In this document: piece after piece, positions 26,449 to 35,568 of the stretch
Numbering within the stretch: position 1 is the stretch's first letter
Layout: each line of letters starts with the position of its first letter
Assembly (NCBI GenBank): GCA_902462295.1
Contig: CABQAZ010000002.1
Span: forward strand, 67,780 to 131,779
Origin: an uncultured Clostridium sp.
GTDB taxonomy: Bacteria; Bacillota; Clostridia; TANB77; CAG-508
Length of the DNA: 64,000 bases
Direction: 5' to 3'
The notes under the pieces: generated by a model
Told to the model about the DNA's origin: nothing
Seen by the model: the letters and a program-made list of their open reading frames with translations, nothing else
The model's database searches: none
Program-made: the position numbers and the translations under genes

Positions 26449-27768
26449 TTATTTAGCTAGTTTCATTGCTAACCATTCTTCTATATTCATAGTCTTACTA
26501 TTGACTGTCATATAAAATTTATTTTCTCCTGTTGCTGTATTTGATTGCATGTATACAGAATCTAATATATAGCTTGGTATTAATTCTTCTCCATTTGATG
26601 TAATTAAATTATAAAACTTATCTTTTTCAACTATAATAACTTTATAACTTGGTATTACAACTGCTGGATATGAGTTTGTTTCTTTTGCTGTAGAACAACC
26701 TATATTTGTATATTCAAAATCTTTTATTTTCTCTCCTTTTATATTAAATATCCCCCATAAGTCTTGATCATTTTTTACTGGGATTATATCATCTAATAAT
26801 ATATATTGATTATCTACTCCATTTTGTTCATATTTTCCTTTATCTACTCCTATTTGTTTATAGCTAGGTTCTATTATTACCTTTCCTTTAGTATTCAAAA
26901 TACCATATAAATTATTTTGTTTTACTAAATATAATCCATTTTTATTATCTATAATCTTTATTTGTTCATATACAATTCTTAATTTTACTGTTGAGTCTTT
27001 TCCTAAAACTCCATATTTACCATTGCTTTTAACTAAAAAGTCTGATGTTGATGGTAAATATTTTATATCTTCATATTTACTTTCTAATAGATCTTCTCCA
27101 GTATTTACATTAACTACTCCATATTGATCATTTGTATTTATTATCATCATATCGTCAAATATGGCCTGCCTATCAGCAAATACTTCTGATAATTTTTTTG
27201 TTTCTCCATCAATTTTTAATTGTGTTGCATAATAGTTATTTAAATAATCCATTGTATATATATTTATTCTGTTTTTTTCTAAATCATAATTTAATAATAT
27301 ATTAAATGCTTTTTCTGCTCCCTCTGGAGTTGTATATAATGTTCCATTTTCCTCAAATACCTTTTCTTTAAGATTTATATATTCATACTCTGTATCTTCT
27401 CTAGTCTTTACCAAAACATCTGAATCTTTTGAAAACATTGCGACCTCATATTCATTTTTTACATAACATTTAGTAGTATCTTCAGATTTCATTTTATAAT
27501 CTCCATTATAATCCTCATAGTTTAAATACTTTGCTATTTTTCTTATTGGAATATATAATTTCTTCTCATTGTCTTCTTTTATATATATTATTTTTTCTAT
27601 CTCATTATTCTTTTGTCCATCTATTGTTATTTTCATCATTGAATTTTTTAAGTACATTATTCCAACAATTATTGCTATAGTTATAACTACTAGCACTGCT
27701 ATACAAATCCCTATAATAATAGTTAACTTTGATTTTTTTCTCTTTTCAACCTCTTCATACAATTCCAT
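26449..27768 (-). CDS. membrane-anchored WG-repeat protein
   Basis: A 439-residue type II membrane protein: cytoplasmic start, a helix at about 15-40, then an extracellular region. Residues about 65-185 have the feel of a copper-amine-oxidase-N/stalk-like domain (IPIRKIAKYLNY). From about 190 come WG repeats, such as DQYGVVN, GKYGVLGKD, NLYGILNTKGKVIIEP and LWGIFNIKGEKI. WG repeats form small beta hairpins thought to bind partners at the cell surface. It starts 12 bp after tgt stops (on the minus strand), so it may share the queA-tgt transcript. Its role is unknown. Confidence 0.78.
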   Translation of the reverse strand: MELYEEVEKRKKSKLTIIIGICIAVLVVITIAIIVGIMYLKNSMMKITIDGQKNNEIEKIIYIKEDNEKKLYIPIRKIAKYLNYEDYNGDYKMKSEDTTKCYVKNEYEVAMFSKDSDVLVKTREDTEYEYINLKEKVFEENGTLYTTPEGAEKAFNILLNYDLEKNRINIYTMDYLNNYYATQLKIDGETKKLSEVFADRQAIFDDMMIINTNDQYGVVNVNTGEDLLESKYEDIKYLPSTSDFLVKSNGKYGVLGKDSTVKLRIVYEQIKIIDNKNGLYLVKQNNLYGILNTKGKVIIEPSYKQIGVDKGKYEQNGVDNQYILLDDIIPVKNDQDLWGIFNIKGEKIKDFEYTNIGCSTAKETNSYPAVVIPSYKVIIVEKDKFYNLITSNGEELIPSYILDSVYMQSNTATGENKFYMTVNSKTMNIEEWLAMKLAK

Positions 27769-27779
27769 GTATTTTCCTC

Positions 27780-28907
27780 CTATTTTTCATATCCATATTT
27801 TTTATAAAATTCTTCTTTAAATGTCATTAAGTTATCATTTTCTATTTCTATTCTAACTCTTTCCATCAATTTAGTCAAGAACCTTAAATTATGAATTGAA
27901 AGCAATCTTACACCTAATATTTCATTTGCTTTTATTAAATGTCTTATATAAGCTCTTGTATAGTTTTTGCAAGTATAACAATCACATTCTGGATCTAATG
28001 GTGTCCAGTCCCTCTCATATGTTGCATTTCTTACTACAACTTTTCCATGTGATGTCATTGCAGTTCCATTTCTCGCTATTCTTGTTGGTAATACACAGTC
28101 ACACATATCTATTCCTGCTATTGCAGCTTCTATCAAATAATCTGGCGTTCCAACTCCCATCAAATATCTTGGCTTATTTTTCGGCATAAGTGGTGTTGTA
28201 TATCTTAATATATCTAAAAATTCTTCTTTAGGTTCTCCTACACTTATTCCTCCGATTGCATAACCTGGTAAATCTAATTCTATCAAGTCTTTTGCACTTT
28301 GACTTCTTAAATCCTTGAAAAATCCTCCTTGAATTATTCCAAATAACCCTTGTTTGTCTTCTTGTTTATGTGCTTTCTTACATCTTTCTGCCCATCTTGT
28401 TGTTCTTTCCATAGAATTTTTTGTGTATTCATATGTTGATGGATATGGACAACATTCATCAAATGACATTATAATGTCTGCTCCTAAATCTTCTTCTATT
28501 TCCATTACTGATTCAGGAGAAAAGAAATGTTTACTTCCATCAAGATGTGATTTGAATTCTACACCTTCCTCTGATATAGTTCTTAATGCTCCTAAACTAA
28601 ATACTTGAAATCCACCACTATCTGTCAATATTGGTCTATTCCACTTCATAAAGTTGTGTAATCCCCCTGCTTCTTTTACTATTTTATTTCCTGGTCTTAA
28701 ATATAAGTGATATGTATTTGATAAAATAATTTCTGCTTTTACTTCTTCTTTTAATTCTTCTGGTGTCATTGATTTTACTGTTGCTTGTGTTCCAACGGGC
28801 ATAAACACTGGTGTTTGTATATCTCCATGTGGTGTGTGCACTATTCCTCTTCTTGCTCCAGTTTGTTTGCATTCATGTAATAGTTCATATGTTATTGCTG
28901 GTTTCAT
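27780..28907 (-). CDS. tgt: queuine tRNA-ribosyltransferase
   Basis: A 375-residue Tgt that exchanges guanine-34 for preQ1 in GUN-anticodon tRNAs. It has GARRGIVHTPHGDIQTPVFM, the catalytic Asp region LTDSGGFQVFSL, MGVGTPDYLIEAA, the nucleophile segment CVLPTRIARNGTAM and zinc-site CxCxxC (CDCYTCKNYTRAYIRHL). It follows queA by 19 bp, the usual pairing in queuosine synthesis. No preQ1 riboswitch is seen upstream. Confidence 0.97.
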   Translation of the reverse strand: MKPAITYELLHECKQTGARRGIVHTPHGDIQTPVFMPVGTQATVKSMTPEELKEEVKAEIILSNTYHLYLRPGNKIVKEAGGLHNFMKWNRPILTDSGGFQVFSLGALRTISEEGVEFKSHLDGSKHFFSPESVMEIEEDLGADIIMSFDECCPYPSTYEYTKNSMERTTRWAERCKKAHKQEDKQGLFGIIQGGFFKDLRSQSAKDLIELDLPGYAIGGISVGEPKEEFLDILRYTTPLMPKNKPRYLMGVGTPDYLIEAAIAGIDMCDCVLPTRIARNGTAMTSHGKVVVRNATYERDWTPLDPECDCYTCKNYTRAYIRHLIKANEILGVRLLSIHNLRFLTKLMERVRIEIENDNLMTFKEEFYKKYGYEK

Positions 28908-28926
28908 TTTATCTTCTCCTATTCAT

Positions 28927-29952
28927 TTAATTTATAAACATTGCATCTCCAAAGCTGAAAAATTTATATTTTTCTTTTACAGCTTCATTATATGCTTTCA
29001 TTATATATTCTTTCCCTGCTAATGCTGATACTAACATTAATAATGTTGATTCTGGTAAATGAAAATTTGTTATTAATCCATCTATACATTTGAATTTATA
29101 TCCTGGATATATAAATATCTTTGTATCTCCTTCTATTGGTTCTACCATACCATTCTTTTCTGATGCAATTGTTTCTAATACTCTGCATGATGTTGTTCCA
29201 ACTGCAATTATTTTTTTCCCTTGTCTTTTTGTTTCATTTATTTTATCTACGTCTTCTTGTTTTATATAAAAGTGCTCTGAGTGCATATCATGTTCTTCTA
29301 TATTTACTACTTTTACTGGTCTGAATGTTCCAATTCCAACATGAAGTGTAACATTTGCTATTTTTACACCTTTTTCTTCTAACTTTTTTAATAACTCTTC
29401 TGTAAAGTGCAATCCTGCTGTTGGTGCTGCTGCAGAACCTTCATATTTTGCATATACAGTTTGATATCTATCATTTTCTTTTAATTCCTCATGTATATAT
29501 GGTGGCAATGGCATTAATCCAATTTGATCTAATATTTCATTAAATATTCCTTGATACTTAAATTGAACTTTTCTTGTTCCTCCTGGCATTGTATCTAGTA
29601 TTTCCGCTTCTAACAAACCATCTCCAAATATTACTTTTGTTCCAATGTGTAATTTATTTCCAGGTCTTACAATACTCTCCCAAATATCTCCTTCTATTCT
29701 GTTTAATAATAGAAATTCAACTTGTGCTCCTGTCTCTTTTTTTCCATATAGTCTTGCTGGTAATACTTTTGTGTTGTTTCTTACTAAACAATCTCCTGGT
29801 TCTAAATAGTCAATTATATCTTTAAATATTTTATGTTCTATTGTTTGTTTTTTTCTATCTAATACCATTAATCTTGATTCATCTCTTTTTTCTAATGGTG
29901 TTTGTGCTATTAGTTCTTCTGGTAATTCATAACTAAATTCTGATACTTTCAC
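28927..29952 (-). CDS. queA: S-adenosylmethionine:tRNA ribosyltransferase-isomerase
   Basis: A 341-residue QueA that adds the ribosyl-derived epoxycyclopentane of SAM to preQ1 in tRNA. Hallmarks are YELPEELIAQTPLEKRDESRLMVLD, YEGSAAAPTAGLHFT, HVGIGTFRPV and TNFHLPESTLLMLVSA. It starts with GTG at 29952, with only a weak RBS. It is the first gene of a leftward queA-tgt operon. Confidence 0.97.
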   Translation of the reverse strand: MKVSEFSYELPEELIAQTPLEKRDESRLMVLDRKKQTIEHKIFKDIIDYLEPGDCLVRNNTKVLPARLYGKKETGAQVEFLLLNRIEGDIWESIVRPGNKLHIGTKVIFGDGLLEAEILDTMPGGTRKVQFKYQGIFNEILDQIGLMPLPPYIHEELKENDRYQTVYAKYEGSAAAPTAGLHFTEELLKKLEEKGVKIANVTLHVGIGTFRPVKVVNIEEHDMHSEHFYIKQEDVDKINETKRQGKKIIAVGTTSCRVLETIASEKNGMVEPIEGDTKIFIYPGYKFKCIDGLITNFHLPESTLLMLVSALAGKEYIMKAYNEAVKEKYKFFSFGDAMFIN

Positions 29953-30061
29953 TTTTTTACTTACTAGCCCTATTTTATTTGAAAAGCTAGTATTCTCCCT
30001 TCTTCATTTTTACTTATATATTGTACTATTTTTTCTCTAATATTTCAAGTTTTATAGAACA

Positions 30062-30106
30062 AATAAAAAAAATAATATCTAGTTCTTATTTGAACCAAAT
30101 ATTACT
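30062..30106 (-). terminator. intrinsic terminator after the heptad-repeat gene
   Basis: On the minus strand TAATATTTGGTTC pairs with GAACTAGATATTA (two mismatches) around AAATAA, followed by TTTTTTTTATTT, 26 bp after the stop at 30132. Confidence 0.75.
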
Positions 30107-30131
30107 TTTTAGTGTACTTTATTTTTTCACA

Positions 30132-30584
30132 TTACATTTTTAATATTTTTTTCATATTTTCTACATTTGTGTCTCCTATTTTTTCTGATATTGCTATATC
30201 ATATTTTATAAATACATCCATAATTTCTTGATGGTCATTTTTTCTATTAATTTCATATTGAATCCATCTTTTTTCGTTTCTTTCCCAACGTTTGTCATTT
30301 TCTTCCCAACGTCTTTCATTCTCTTCCCAACGTTTTTCATTTTCTTCCCAACGTTTTTCATTTTCTTCCCAACGTTTTTCATTTTGCTCCCAACGTTTAT
30401 CATTTTCTTCCCATTTTTTCTTATTTTCATCCCAACGCCTTAAATTTTCTTGCCAATGCTCATTTTCAATTTCTCTACTCTTTTTTATTTCTGCCCTTAA
30501 CTCATTAAATTCTGCTACAGTTTGCACTTGAAAATTATTTAATGTTTGCAATATTTGTATTAACATTTCATTAGTATCTACCAT
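30132..30584 (-). CDS. heptad-repeat (RWEENEK) coiled-coil protein
   Basis: A 150-residue protein with a short helical head (1-40), about nine tandem seven-residue units of the form R-W-E-E-N-E/D-K (about 49-107), and a C-terminal domain of about 40 residues. There is no membrane segment or signal. The regular Trp every seven residues implies a long helix, probably an oligomeric coiled coil with a Trp core. The matching DNA is a 21-bp tandem repeat (about 30266-30430), so unit number may vary by slippage. The function is unknown. It stands alone with its own RBS (GGAGGTTAATTAT) and terminator. Confidence 0.8.
   Translation of the reverse strand: MVDTNEMLIQILQTLNNFQVQTVAEFNELRAEIKKSREIENEHWQENLRRWDENKKKWEENDKRWEQNEKRWEENEKRWEENEKRWEENERRWEENDKRWERNEKRWIQYEINRKNDHQEIMDVFIKYDIAISEKIGDTNVENMKKILKM
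30266..30430. repeat. 21-bp tandem repeat inside the heptad-repeat gene
   Basis: Unit about CCCAACGTTTTTCATTTTCTT on the plus strand, with several near-identical copies in the middle and more diverged copies at the edges. The reading frame is kept, since 21 is a multiple of 3. Confidence 0.85.
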
Positions 30585-30797
30585 ATAATTAACCTCCTTG
30601 AATTTTTATTGATTTAATAATCTAAAAGATTTAAATTGTTTTCTATGTATGAATTAAATTCTCTTTTGAAATAATAAAAAGTACACCTTAGAATATATGC
30701 TATACAAAAATAGAAGCATATATTAATAATATGCCTCTATTATATATTCTCATTTTGCTATTGTCAAGAACTTTTTGTCACAAATCCGACATTCATT

Positions 30798-33700
30798 TTA
30801 TTTAACTACTTCAACATCAAGCATTAATTTTTCTCCATTGATACTAACTTCTGTATAAGTTTCTCTTTGGGCATTATACACTACATTTTCTGTTAATGTT
30901 TCTTTTTTTATTTCTGTTTCAAACTTCTTTACAAGTTCTTCTAACATTTCATTTTCAGATACATATAGATTTATTTTATCTAAAACTTCAAATTCTTTAT
31001 CTTTTCTCATATTTTGAACTTTTGATAAAATCTCTCTTACATATCCTTCTTCTTTTAATTCTGGAGTTATTGTTGTATCTAGGACTACACCTATTTCTCC
31101 TTCACCGGCAAATGCAAATCCTTCTTTTCCTTGCATTGTAACAAGTAAATTTTCAGAAGTTAATTCTATTTGCGTTCCATCAATATCTATATATTCTACT
31201 CCACCATTTTTTACTTTGTTAGCTAAATCCATTTGATTTAATTTTGAAATTTCTTCTCTTATTTTTGGTATTAATTTTCCATATTCTTTTCCTAATACCG
31301 GTAAATTTGGTTTTATTTCAAAATGAACATATTCATTCATGTTTGCACCTAAATCTACTTCTTTTACATTTAATTCTTCTTTTACTATATTTCCATAGTA
31401 TTCAGGTAAAGTATCTACAGATATTAATATTTGGGAAAGTGGTTGTCTATTCTTAATATTTGCTGAATTTCTTGCACTTCTTCCTAATTTTACTAATGAA
31501 TAAGCTAAATCCATCTCATTTTCAAGTTTTTTATCTATAGTTTTTTCATCAACTTCTGGCCATAAGCATAAATGAACACTTTCTGGTGCTTTTTCATCTA
31601 ATCCTACAACAAGGTTCTGATAAATTTCATCTGTCATAAATGGTACAAATGGTGCTGATATTTTTATTAAGTTTACTAATACTTTATATAATGTTGTATA
31701 TGCTCCTATCTTATCATCTGTTAATTCTTCTCCCCAGAATCTCTCTCTGTTTGTACGAACATACCAGTTTGAAAGTTCATCTGTAAAGTCTTCTATTTGT
31801 AAAGCTGCACTTGTTATATCATATTTGTCTAATTTTTCTGCAACTTCTTTTATTAAAGTATTTAATTTTGATAATATCCATTTATCCATTATATTTTCTG
31901 ATTTGAAATCAGCATATTTATTTGGATTGAATTTATCTATTTCTGCATATAGAACATAAAATGAGTATACATTCCACAATGTACTTAAAAATCCTCTTTG
32001 TGTTTCTTGTACATTGTTTAATCCTAATCTTGTAGGAAGCCATGGTGCTGAGCATGTGTAGAAATGCCATCTTGTTGCATCTGCCCCAACTGAATCTAGT
32101 AATACCATTGGGTCTACACCGTTCTTCTTTGATTTAGACATCTTTTGTCCTTTTTCATCTAATACATGACCTAATACTATACAATTTTCATATGATGGTT
32201 TATCAAATAAACATGTTGATACTGCAAGTAATGTATAAAACCATCCTCTTGTTTGATCTATTGCTTCTGAAATGAATTGTGCTGGGAAGTGTTTTTCAAA
32301 TTCTTCTTTATTTTCAAATGGATAATGTAATTGTGCAAATGGCATTGAACCTGAGTCAAACCAACAATCTATTACTTCTTTGAATCTTGTCATCTCTTTT
32401 CCACATTCTGGGCATTTTAAGTGTACATTGTCTATATATGGTTTGTGTAATTCAATTTCTTCAGGACAATCGATTGCTTTTTCTTTTAATTCAGCTATTG
32501 AACCTATACATTCTTCATGACCACATTCACATTTCCATACTGGTAATGGTGTTCCCCAATACCTATCTCTTGAAATTCCCCAATCTATTACATTTTCAAG
32601 GAATTTTCCAAATCTTCCTGTTCTAATTGTATCTGGATACCAATTTATTTTGTTGTTATTTGCAACTAATTCGTCTCTTAATTTTGTCATTGCAACAAAC
32701 CAACTTTCTTTTGGATAGTATAAAAGTGGTGTGTCACATCTCCAACAATGTGGATATGAGTGTAAATGTTTTTCTTTTGCAAATAGTTTTCCATGTTCTG
32801 CAAGCCATTTACAAATGTCTTCATTGCAATCTCTAACAAATTTTCCTGCCCATGGTTCAACTTCTGGTACAAATTTTCCAGATTTATCTACCAAATTCAC
32901 AAATGTTATTCCATTTTGTTTTGCAACTAAGCTATCATCTTCACCATAAGCTGGTGCTATGTGTACAATTCCTGTACCATCTTCTATTGTTACATAATCT
33001 CCATGTATTACTTCAAATGCTTTTCCATCTACTTTTGCAAATGGCATTAATTGTTCATATTTTGTTCCTAATAATTCTGTTCCTTTGAATTCTTTTACTA
33101 TTTCATATGGTGTTTCCTTTAATACATTTGTAAGTAAGTCTTTTGCTAATATATAATTTTCATATTTTGGTTCATCATCTGTTCCAATATTTGCTTTTAC
33201 TTCAACATATGTATATGCTTTGTTAACACATAATGCTAAGTTTGATGGTAATGTCCATGGTGTTGTTGTCCATGCTAATATGTATTTATCTTCACCAACT
33301 ACTTTGAATTTTGCAATACATGTTAAATCTTTTACATCTTTATATCCTTGTGCAACTTCATGTGATGAAAGTGCTGTTCCACATCTTGGGCAATATGGCA
33401 TTACTTTATGTCCTTCATATAATAATCCTTTTTTCCACATTTCTTTTAAAGCCCACCATACTGATTCAATATAATCATTGTGATATGTTACATATGGATT
33501 TTCCATATCAACCCAGTATCCAACTTTGTTTGTCATCTCTTCCCACATATGTACATATGTAAATACACTTTCTTTACATTCTTTTACGAATTTTTCTACG
33601 CCATATTCTTCAATTTGTTCTTTTCCTGATATTCCAAGTTTTTTCTCAATTTCAAGTTCAACTGGAAGTCCATGTGTATCCCATCCAGCTTTTCTATCAA

Positions 33701-33935
33701 CATGATATCCTTTCATTACTTTATATCTTGGGACAATATCTTTCATAACTCTTGTTTCAATGTGTCCAACATGTGGCTTTCCATTGGCTGTTGGTGGTCC
33801 ATCATAAAATGTGAAATATCTTTTTCCTTTATTCATATCAAAATTTTTCTTTATGATATTTTTTTGTTTCCACATTTCTGCTACTTCATTTTCCATTCCT
33901 ACAAAACCATTTTTTAATTCTACTTTTTTGTACAT
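30798..33935 (-). CDS. ileS: isoleucine-tRNA ligase, IleRS2 type
   Basis: A 1045-residue class I aminoacyl-tRNA synthetase. The HIGH motif is in DGPPTANGKPHVGH and KMSKS is in KGQKMSKSKKNG. There is a CP1 editing domain (WTTTPWTLPSNLAL), two Cys pairs for zinc (CPRCG, CPECG) and a long C-terminal domain. The DGPP(T/F)A-x-G-x-PHxGH form and the length above 1000 are those of IleRS2, the eukaryote-like form naturally less sensitive to mupirocin, rather than IleRS1 of about 920 residues. It is transcribed behind a T-box leader, with a small DUF1653 gene between. Confidence 0.95.
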   Translation of the reverse strand: MYKKVELKNGFVGMENEVAEMWKQKNIIKKNFDMNKGKRYFTFYDGPPTANGKPHVGHIETRVMKDIVPRYKVMKGYHVDRKAGWDTHGLPVELEIEKKLGISGKEQIEEYGVEKFVKECKESVFTYVHMWEEMTNKVGYWVDMENPYVTYHNDYIESVWWALKEMWKKGLLYEGHKVMPYCPRCGTALSSHEVAQGYKDVKDLTCIAKFKVVGEDKYILAWTTTPWTLPSNLALCVNKAYTYVEVKANIGTDDEPKYENYILAKDLLTNVLKETPYEIVKEFKGTELLGTKYEQLMPFAKVDGKAFEVIHGDYVTIEDGTGIVHIAPAYGEDDSLVAKQNGITFVNLVDKSGKFVPEVEPWAGKFVRDCNEDICKWLAEHGKLFAKEKHLHSYPHCWRCDTPLLYYPKESWFVAMTKLRDELVANNNKINWYPDTIRTGRFGKFLENVIDWGISRDRYWGTPLPVWKCECGHEECIGSIAELKEKAIDCPEEIELHKPYIDNVHLKCPECGKEMTRFKEVIDCWFDSGSMPFAQLHYPFENKEEFEKHFPAQFISEAIDQTRGWFYTLLAVSTCLFDKPSYENCIVLGHVLDEKGQKMSKSKKNGVDPMVLLDSVGADATRWHFYTCSAPWLPTRLGLNNVQETQRGFLSTLWNVYSFYVLYAEIDKFNPNKYADFKSENIMDKWILSKLNTLIKEVAEKLDKYDITSAALQIEDFTDELSNWYVRTNRERFWGEELTDDKIGAYTTLYKVLVNLIKISAPFVPFMTDEIYQNLVVGLDEKAPESVHLCLWPEVDEKTIDKKLENEMDLAYSLVKLGRSARNSANIKNRQPLSQILISVDTLPEYYGNIVKEELNVKEVDLGANMNEYVHFEIKPNLPVLGKEYGKLIPKIREEISKLNQMDLANKVKNGGVEYIDIDGTQIELTSENLLVTMQGKEGFAFAGEGEIGVVLDTTITPELKEEGYVREILSKVQNMRKDKEFEVLDKINLYVSENEMLEELVKKFETEIKKETLTENVVYNAQRETYTEVSINGEKLMLDVEVVK

Positions 33936-33953
33936 ACAACTTCCTCCTCTTTT

Positions 33954-34211
33954 TTATTTATTAAAATTTGATTTTACACTTTTAATATCTTGTAATTCAA
34001 ATCTATATTTTTGCTTTACATTTGGATATTTGTTATGGTCTACTTCTGATAAAAACATTTTCTTTGGACGTATCCATAAACTACAATCTTCATACAATTT
34101 TCTGTATATAACCATTTCTTCTTGAGTTTCAGAATCTTTTGCAATTTCTTCAACTAAGTAATAATCTCCTTTGAAATGTTTGTAAATTCCATTGATTTTT
34201 AGTTCTTGCAT
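33954..34211 (-). CDS. DUF1653-family protein
   Basis: An 85-residue protein starting MQELKINGIYKHFKGDYYLV, with the YRKLYEDCSLWIRPKKMFL core characteristic of DUF1653 proteins: a small beta-rich fold of unknown function. The stop is 18 bp before the ileS start and the start is 23 bp after the T-box terminator, so it is the first gene of the T-box-controlled ileS transcript. GGAGGGATATT serves as RBS. Confidence 0.75.
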   Translation of the reverse strand: MQELKINGIYKHFKGDYYLVEEIAKDSETQEEMVIYRKLYEDCSLWIRPKKMFLSEVDHNKYPNVKQKYRFELQDIKSVKSNFNK

Positions 34212-34234
34212 AATATCCCTCCTTTATTATTTTT

Positions 34235-34519
34235 AACTAGCAAAACAAAAAATCCTAATATGCATTTTGTTTTGCATATTAGGACGAAATTTATCTTATA
34301 ATATTAATTCCGCGGTACCACCTATTTTAATATTAAACATTTAATATTCTCTCTTTTATCTTTAACGCAGATTTACGTCAAAACTTACTTTTTGTTTGTT
34401 CAGTTTTGCAACTAACATAGGTGATAACAAATAATTTTTACTTTCAAACTCACACCAAATGTTTGATTCTCTCTTAAGCTATTATATTATTTGTGTTGTC
34501 CTTGTTACTGTTTTTATTG
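34235..34519 (-). promoter_or_regulatory. T-box riboswitch (isoleucine) upstream of ileS
   Basis: On the minus strand a leader of about 285 nt contains the T-box sequence AGGTGGTACCGCGGAATT (about 34306-34323). The terminator hairpin TCCTAATATGC/GCATATTAGGA plus TTTTTT follows (about 34246-34284). The codon ATC at 34424-34426 (reading GTT-ATC-ACC) is in a plausible specifier loop and fits isoleucine. Uncharged tRNA-Ile would pair with the T-box, favour the antiterminator and switch on the DUF1653-ileS operon. Confidence 0.9.
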
Positions 34520-34525
34520 TTACTT

Positions 34526-34554
34526 ATTATATCACTCAAACTTTATATTGTAAA
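34526..34554 (-). promoter_or_regulatory. promoter of the T-box-ileS operon
   Basis: Minus strand -35 TTTACA (34549-34554), a 17-bp spacer, -10 TATAAT (34526-34531). Transcription would start near 34519. Confidence 0.75.
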
Positions 34555-34582
34555 GTTAAATTTCAATTTTTTTATCAAAAAA

Positions 34583-34612
34583 AACACGCTAATCTAATAA
34601 CGTGCTTTTACA
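34583..34612 (-). terminator. terminator after rpmA
   Basis: GCACG...CGTGT on the minus strand closes a hairpin followed by TTTTTTTT, just after the rpmA stop. The stem is short (5 bp plus weak inner pairs). Confidence 0.6.
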
Positions 34613-34618
34613 TATCAA

Positions 34619-34882
34619 CTAGGCTTCTTCCACAGGATAAACACTTACTTGTTTTTTATCTCTACCTTTTCTTTCAAACTTAACTTTTCCATCTATTAAT
34701 GCATATAGTGTATCATCACTACCTTTTCCAACATTAACACCTGGATGCATTTTTGTTCCTCTTTGTCTAACTAAAATATTTCCAGCTAAAACAAATTGTC
34801 CATCTGCCCTTTTGACACCAAGTCTCTTAGATTCACTGTCTCTACCGTTCTTGATACTACCTTGACCCTTTTTATGTGCCAT
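34619..34882 (-). CDS. rpmA: 50S ribosomal protein L27
   Basis: An 87-residue L27 beginning MAHKKGQGSIKNGRDSESKR, with GNILVRQRGTKMHPG in the middle. The frame extends to 34903, but AAAGGAGTGAGAATA sits before the ATG at 34882. The start gives an unextended N-terminus, unlike many Firmicutes whose L27 has a leader cut off by the Prp protease. The rplU-rpmA gap is 61 bp and holds no prp (ysxB) gene, in keeping with that. Confidence 0.95.
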   Translation of the reverse strand: MAHKKGQGSIKNGRDSESKRLGVKRADGQFVLAGNILVRQRGTKMHPGVNVGKGSDDTLYALIDGKVKFERKGRDKKQVSVYPVEEA

Positions 34883-34943
34883 TATTCTCACTCCTTTCGG
34901 CATTATTCTAGTTTTTTATTTCTCTTTAAATTATTTTCTTAAA

Positions 34944-35345
34944 TTATTTTGTTTCTGTTTTTTTTGTCTTTTCAGTTTTTGTTGTTTTTACAGTTTTTTC
35001 TGCCTTTTCACTAGCTTCTGCTTTTTTTGTTGTAGCTGTTTTTATTCCTGTAATTTCAACTTTTGTGTATGGTTGTCTGTGTCCTTGTTTCTTTCTTTCA
35101 TTTTTCTTAGCTTTCATCTTAAATACTATGATTTTTTTAGCTTTTCCATGAGAAACAACTTTTCCCTCAACTTTTACACCTTTAACATAAGGATTTCCAA
35201 CTTGTACTTTTCCATCATCTGATACTAATACTACTTTATCAAATGCTACTTTTTTTCCTTCTTCTGCATCTAATTTTTCGAAAAATACTACATCTCCTTC
35301 TGCTACTTTGTATTGTTTTCCACAACTTTCAATTACTGCGTACAT
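34944..35345 (-). CDS. rplU: 50S ribosomal protein L21 with charged C-terminal tail
   Basis: A 133-residue L21. The core (1-102) starts MYAVIESCGKQYKVAEGDVV and includes KAKKNERKKQGHRQPYTKVEI. An extra tail of about 30 residues, rich in Lys, Thr and Glu, is longer than the usual 103 residues. AGGGAGGTGCA precedes the ATG. It heads the rplU-rpmA operon from a strong promoter at 35465-35493. Confidence 0.95.
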   Translation of the reverse strand: MYAVIESCGKQYKVAEGDVVFFEKLDAEEGKKVAFDKVVLVSDDGKVQVGNPYVKGVKVEGKVVSHGKAKKIIVFKMKAKKNERKKQGHRQPYTKVEITGIKTATTKKAEASEKAEKTVKTTKTEKTKKTETK

Positions 35346-35460
35346 TAAAAATGCACCTCCCTTATTTGTATACTCGCTAATCCTTAAAAAAGGTAGTTAT
35401 TTATATGTTTATATCTCATATTTCTAACATTTATTTACCTTGACTAAGCGGATTACAGTT
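35346..35460 (-). promoter_or_regulatory. possible L21 leader RNA
   Basis: About 115 nt separate the promoter from rplU. On the minus strand AATCCGCTTAGTCAAGG near the 5' end can pair in part with CCTTTTTTAAGGATTAGCG near the RBS. L21 leaders are common in this position in Firmicutes, but I cannot confirm the consensus. Confidence 0.4.
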
Positions 35461-35464
35461 ACTT

Positions 35465-35493
35465 ATTTTAACATATTTGCCAATACTTGTCAA
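35465..35493 (-). promoter_or_regulatory. strong promoter of rplU-rpmA
   Basis: Minus strand -35 TTGACA (35488-35493), a 17-bp spacer, -10 TAAAAT (35465-35470). Confidence 0.78.
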
Positions 35494-35568
35494 GTTTTTC
35501 AACAATTTTTTTCACTCACTGTTTGAATATTATTTTCTTTTAAATTAATATCAATAAATTATTTAAAT

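Noticed and set aside
30266..30430. Regular 21-bp repeats that might suggest a CRISPR array
   Set aside because: Units are contiguous, without spacers, and encode protein heptads in frame.
30112..30690. AGTGTACTTTATTTTTT and its rough complement flanking the heptad-repeat gene, which might mark a mobile unit
   Set aside because: Match is imperfect and AT-rich, there is no target duplication, and a terminator already explains part of it.
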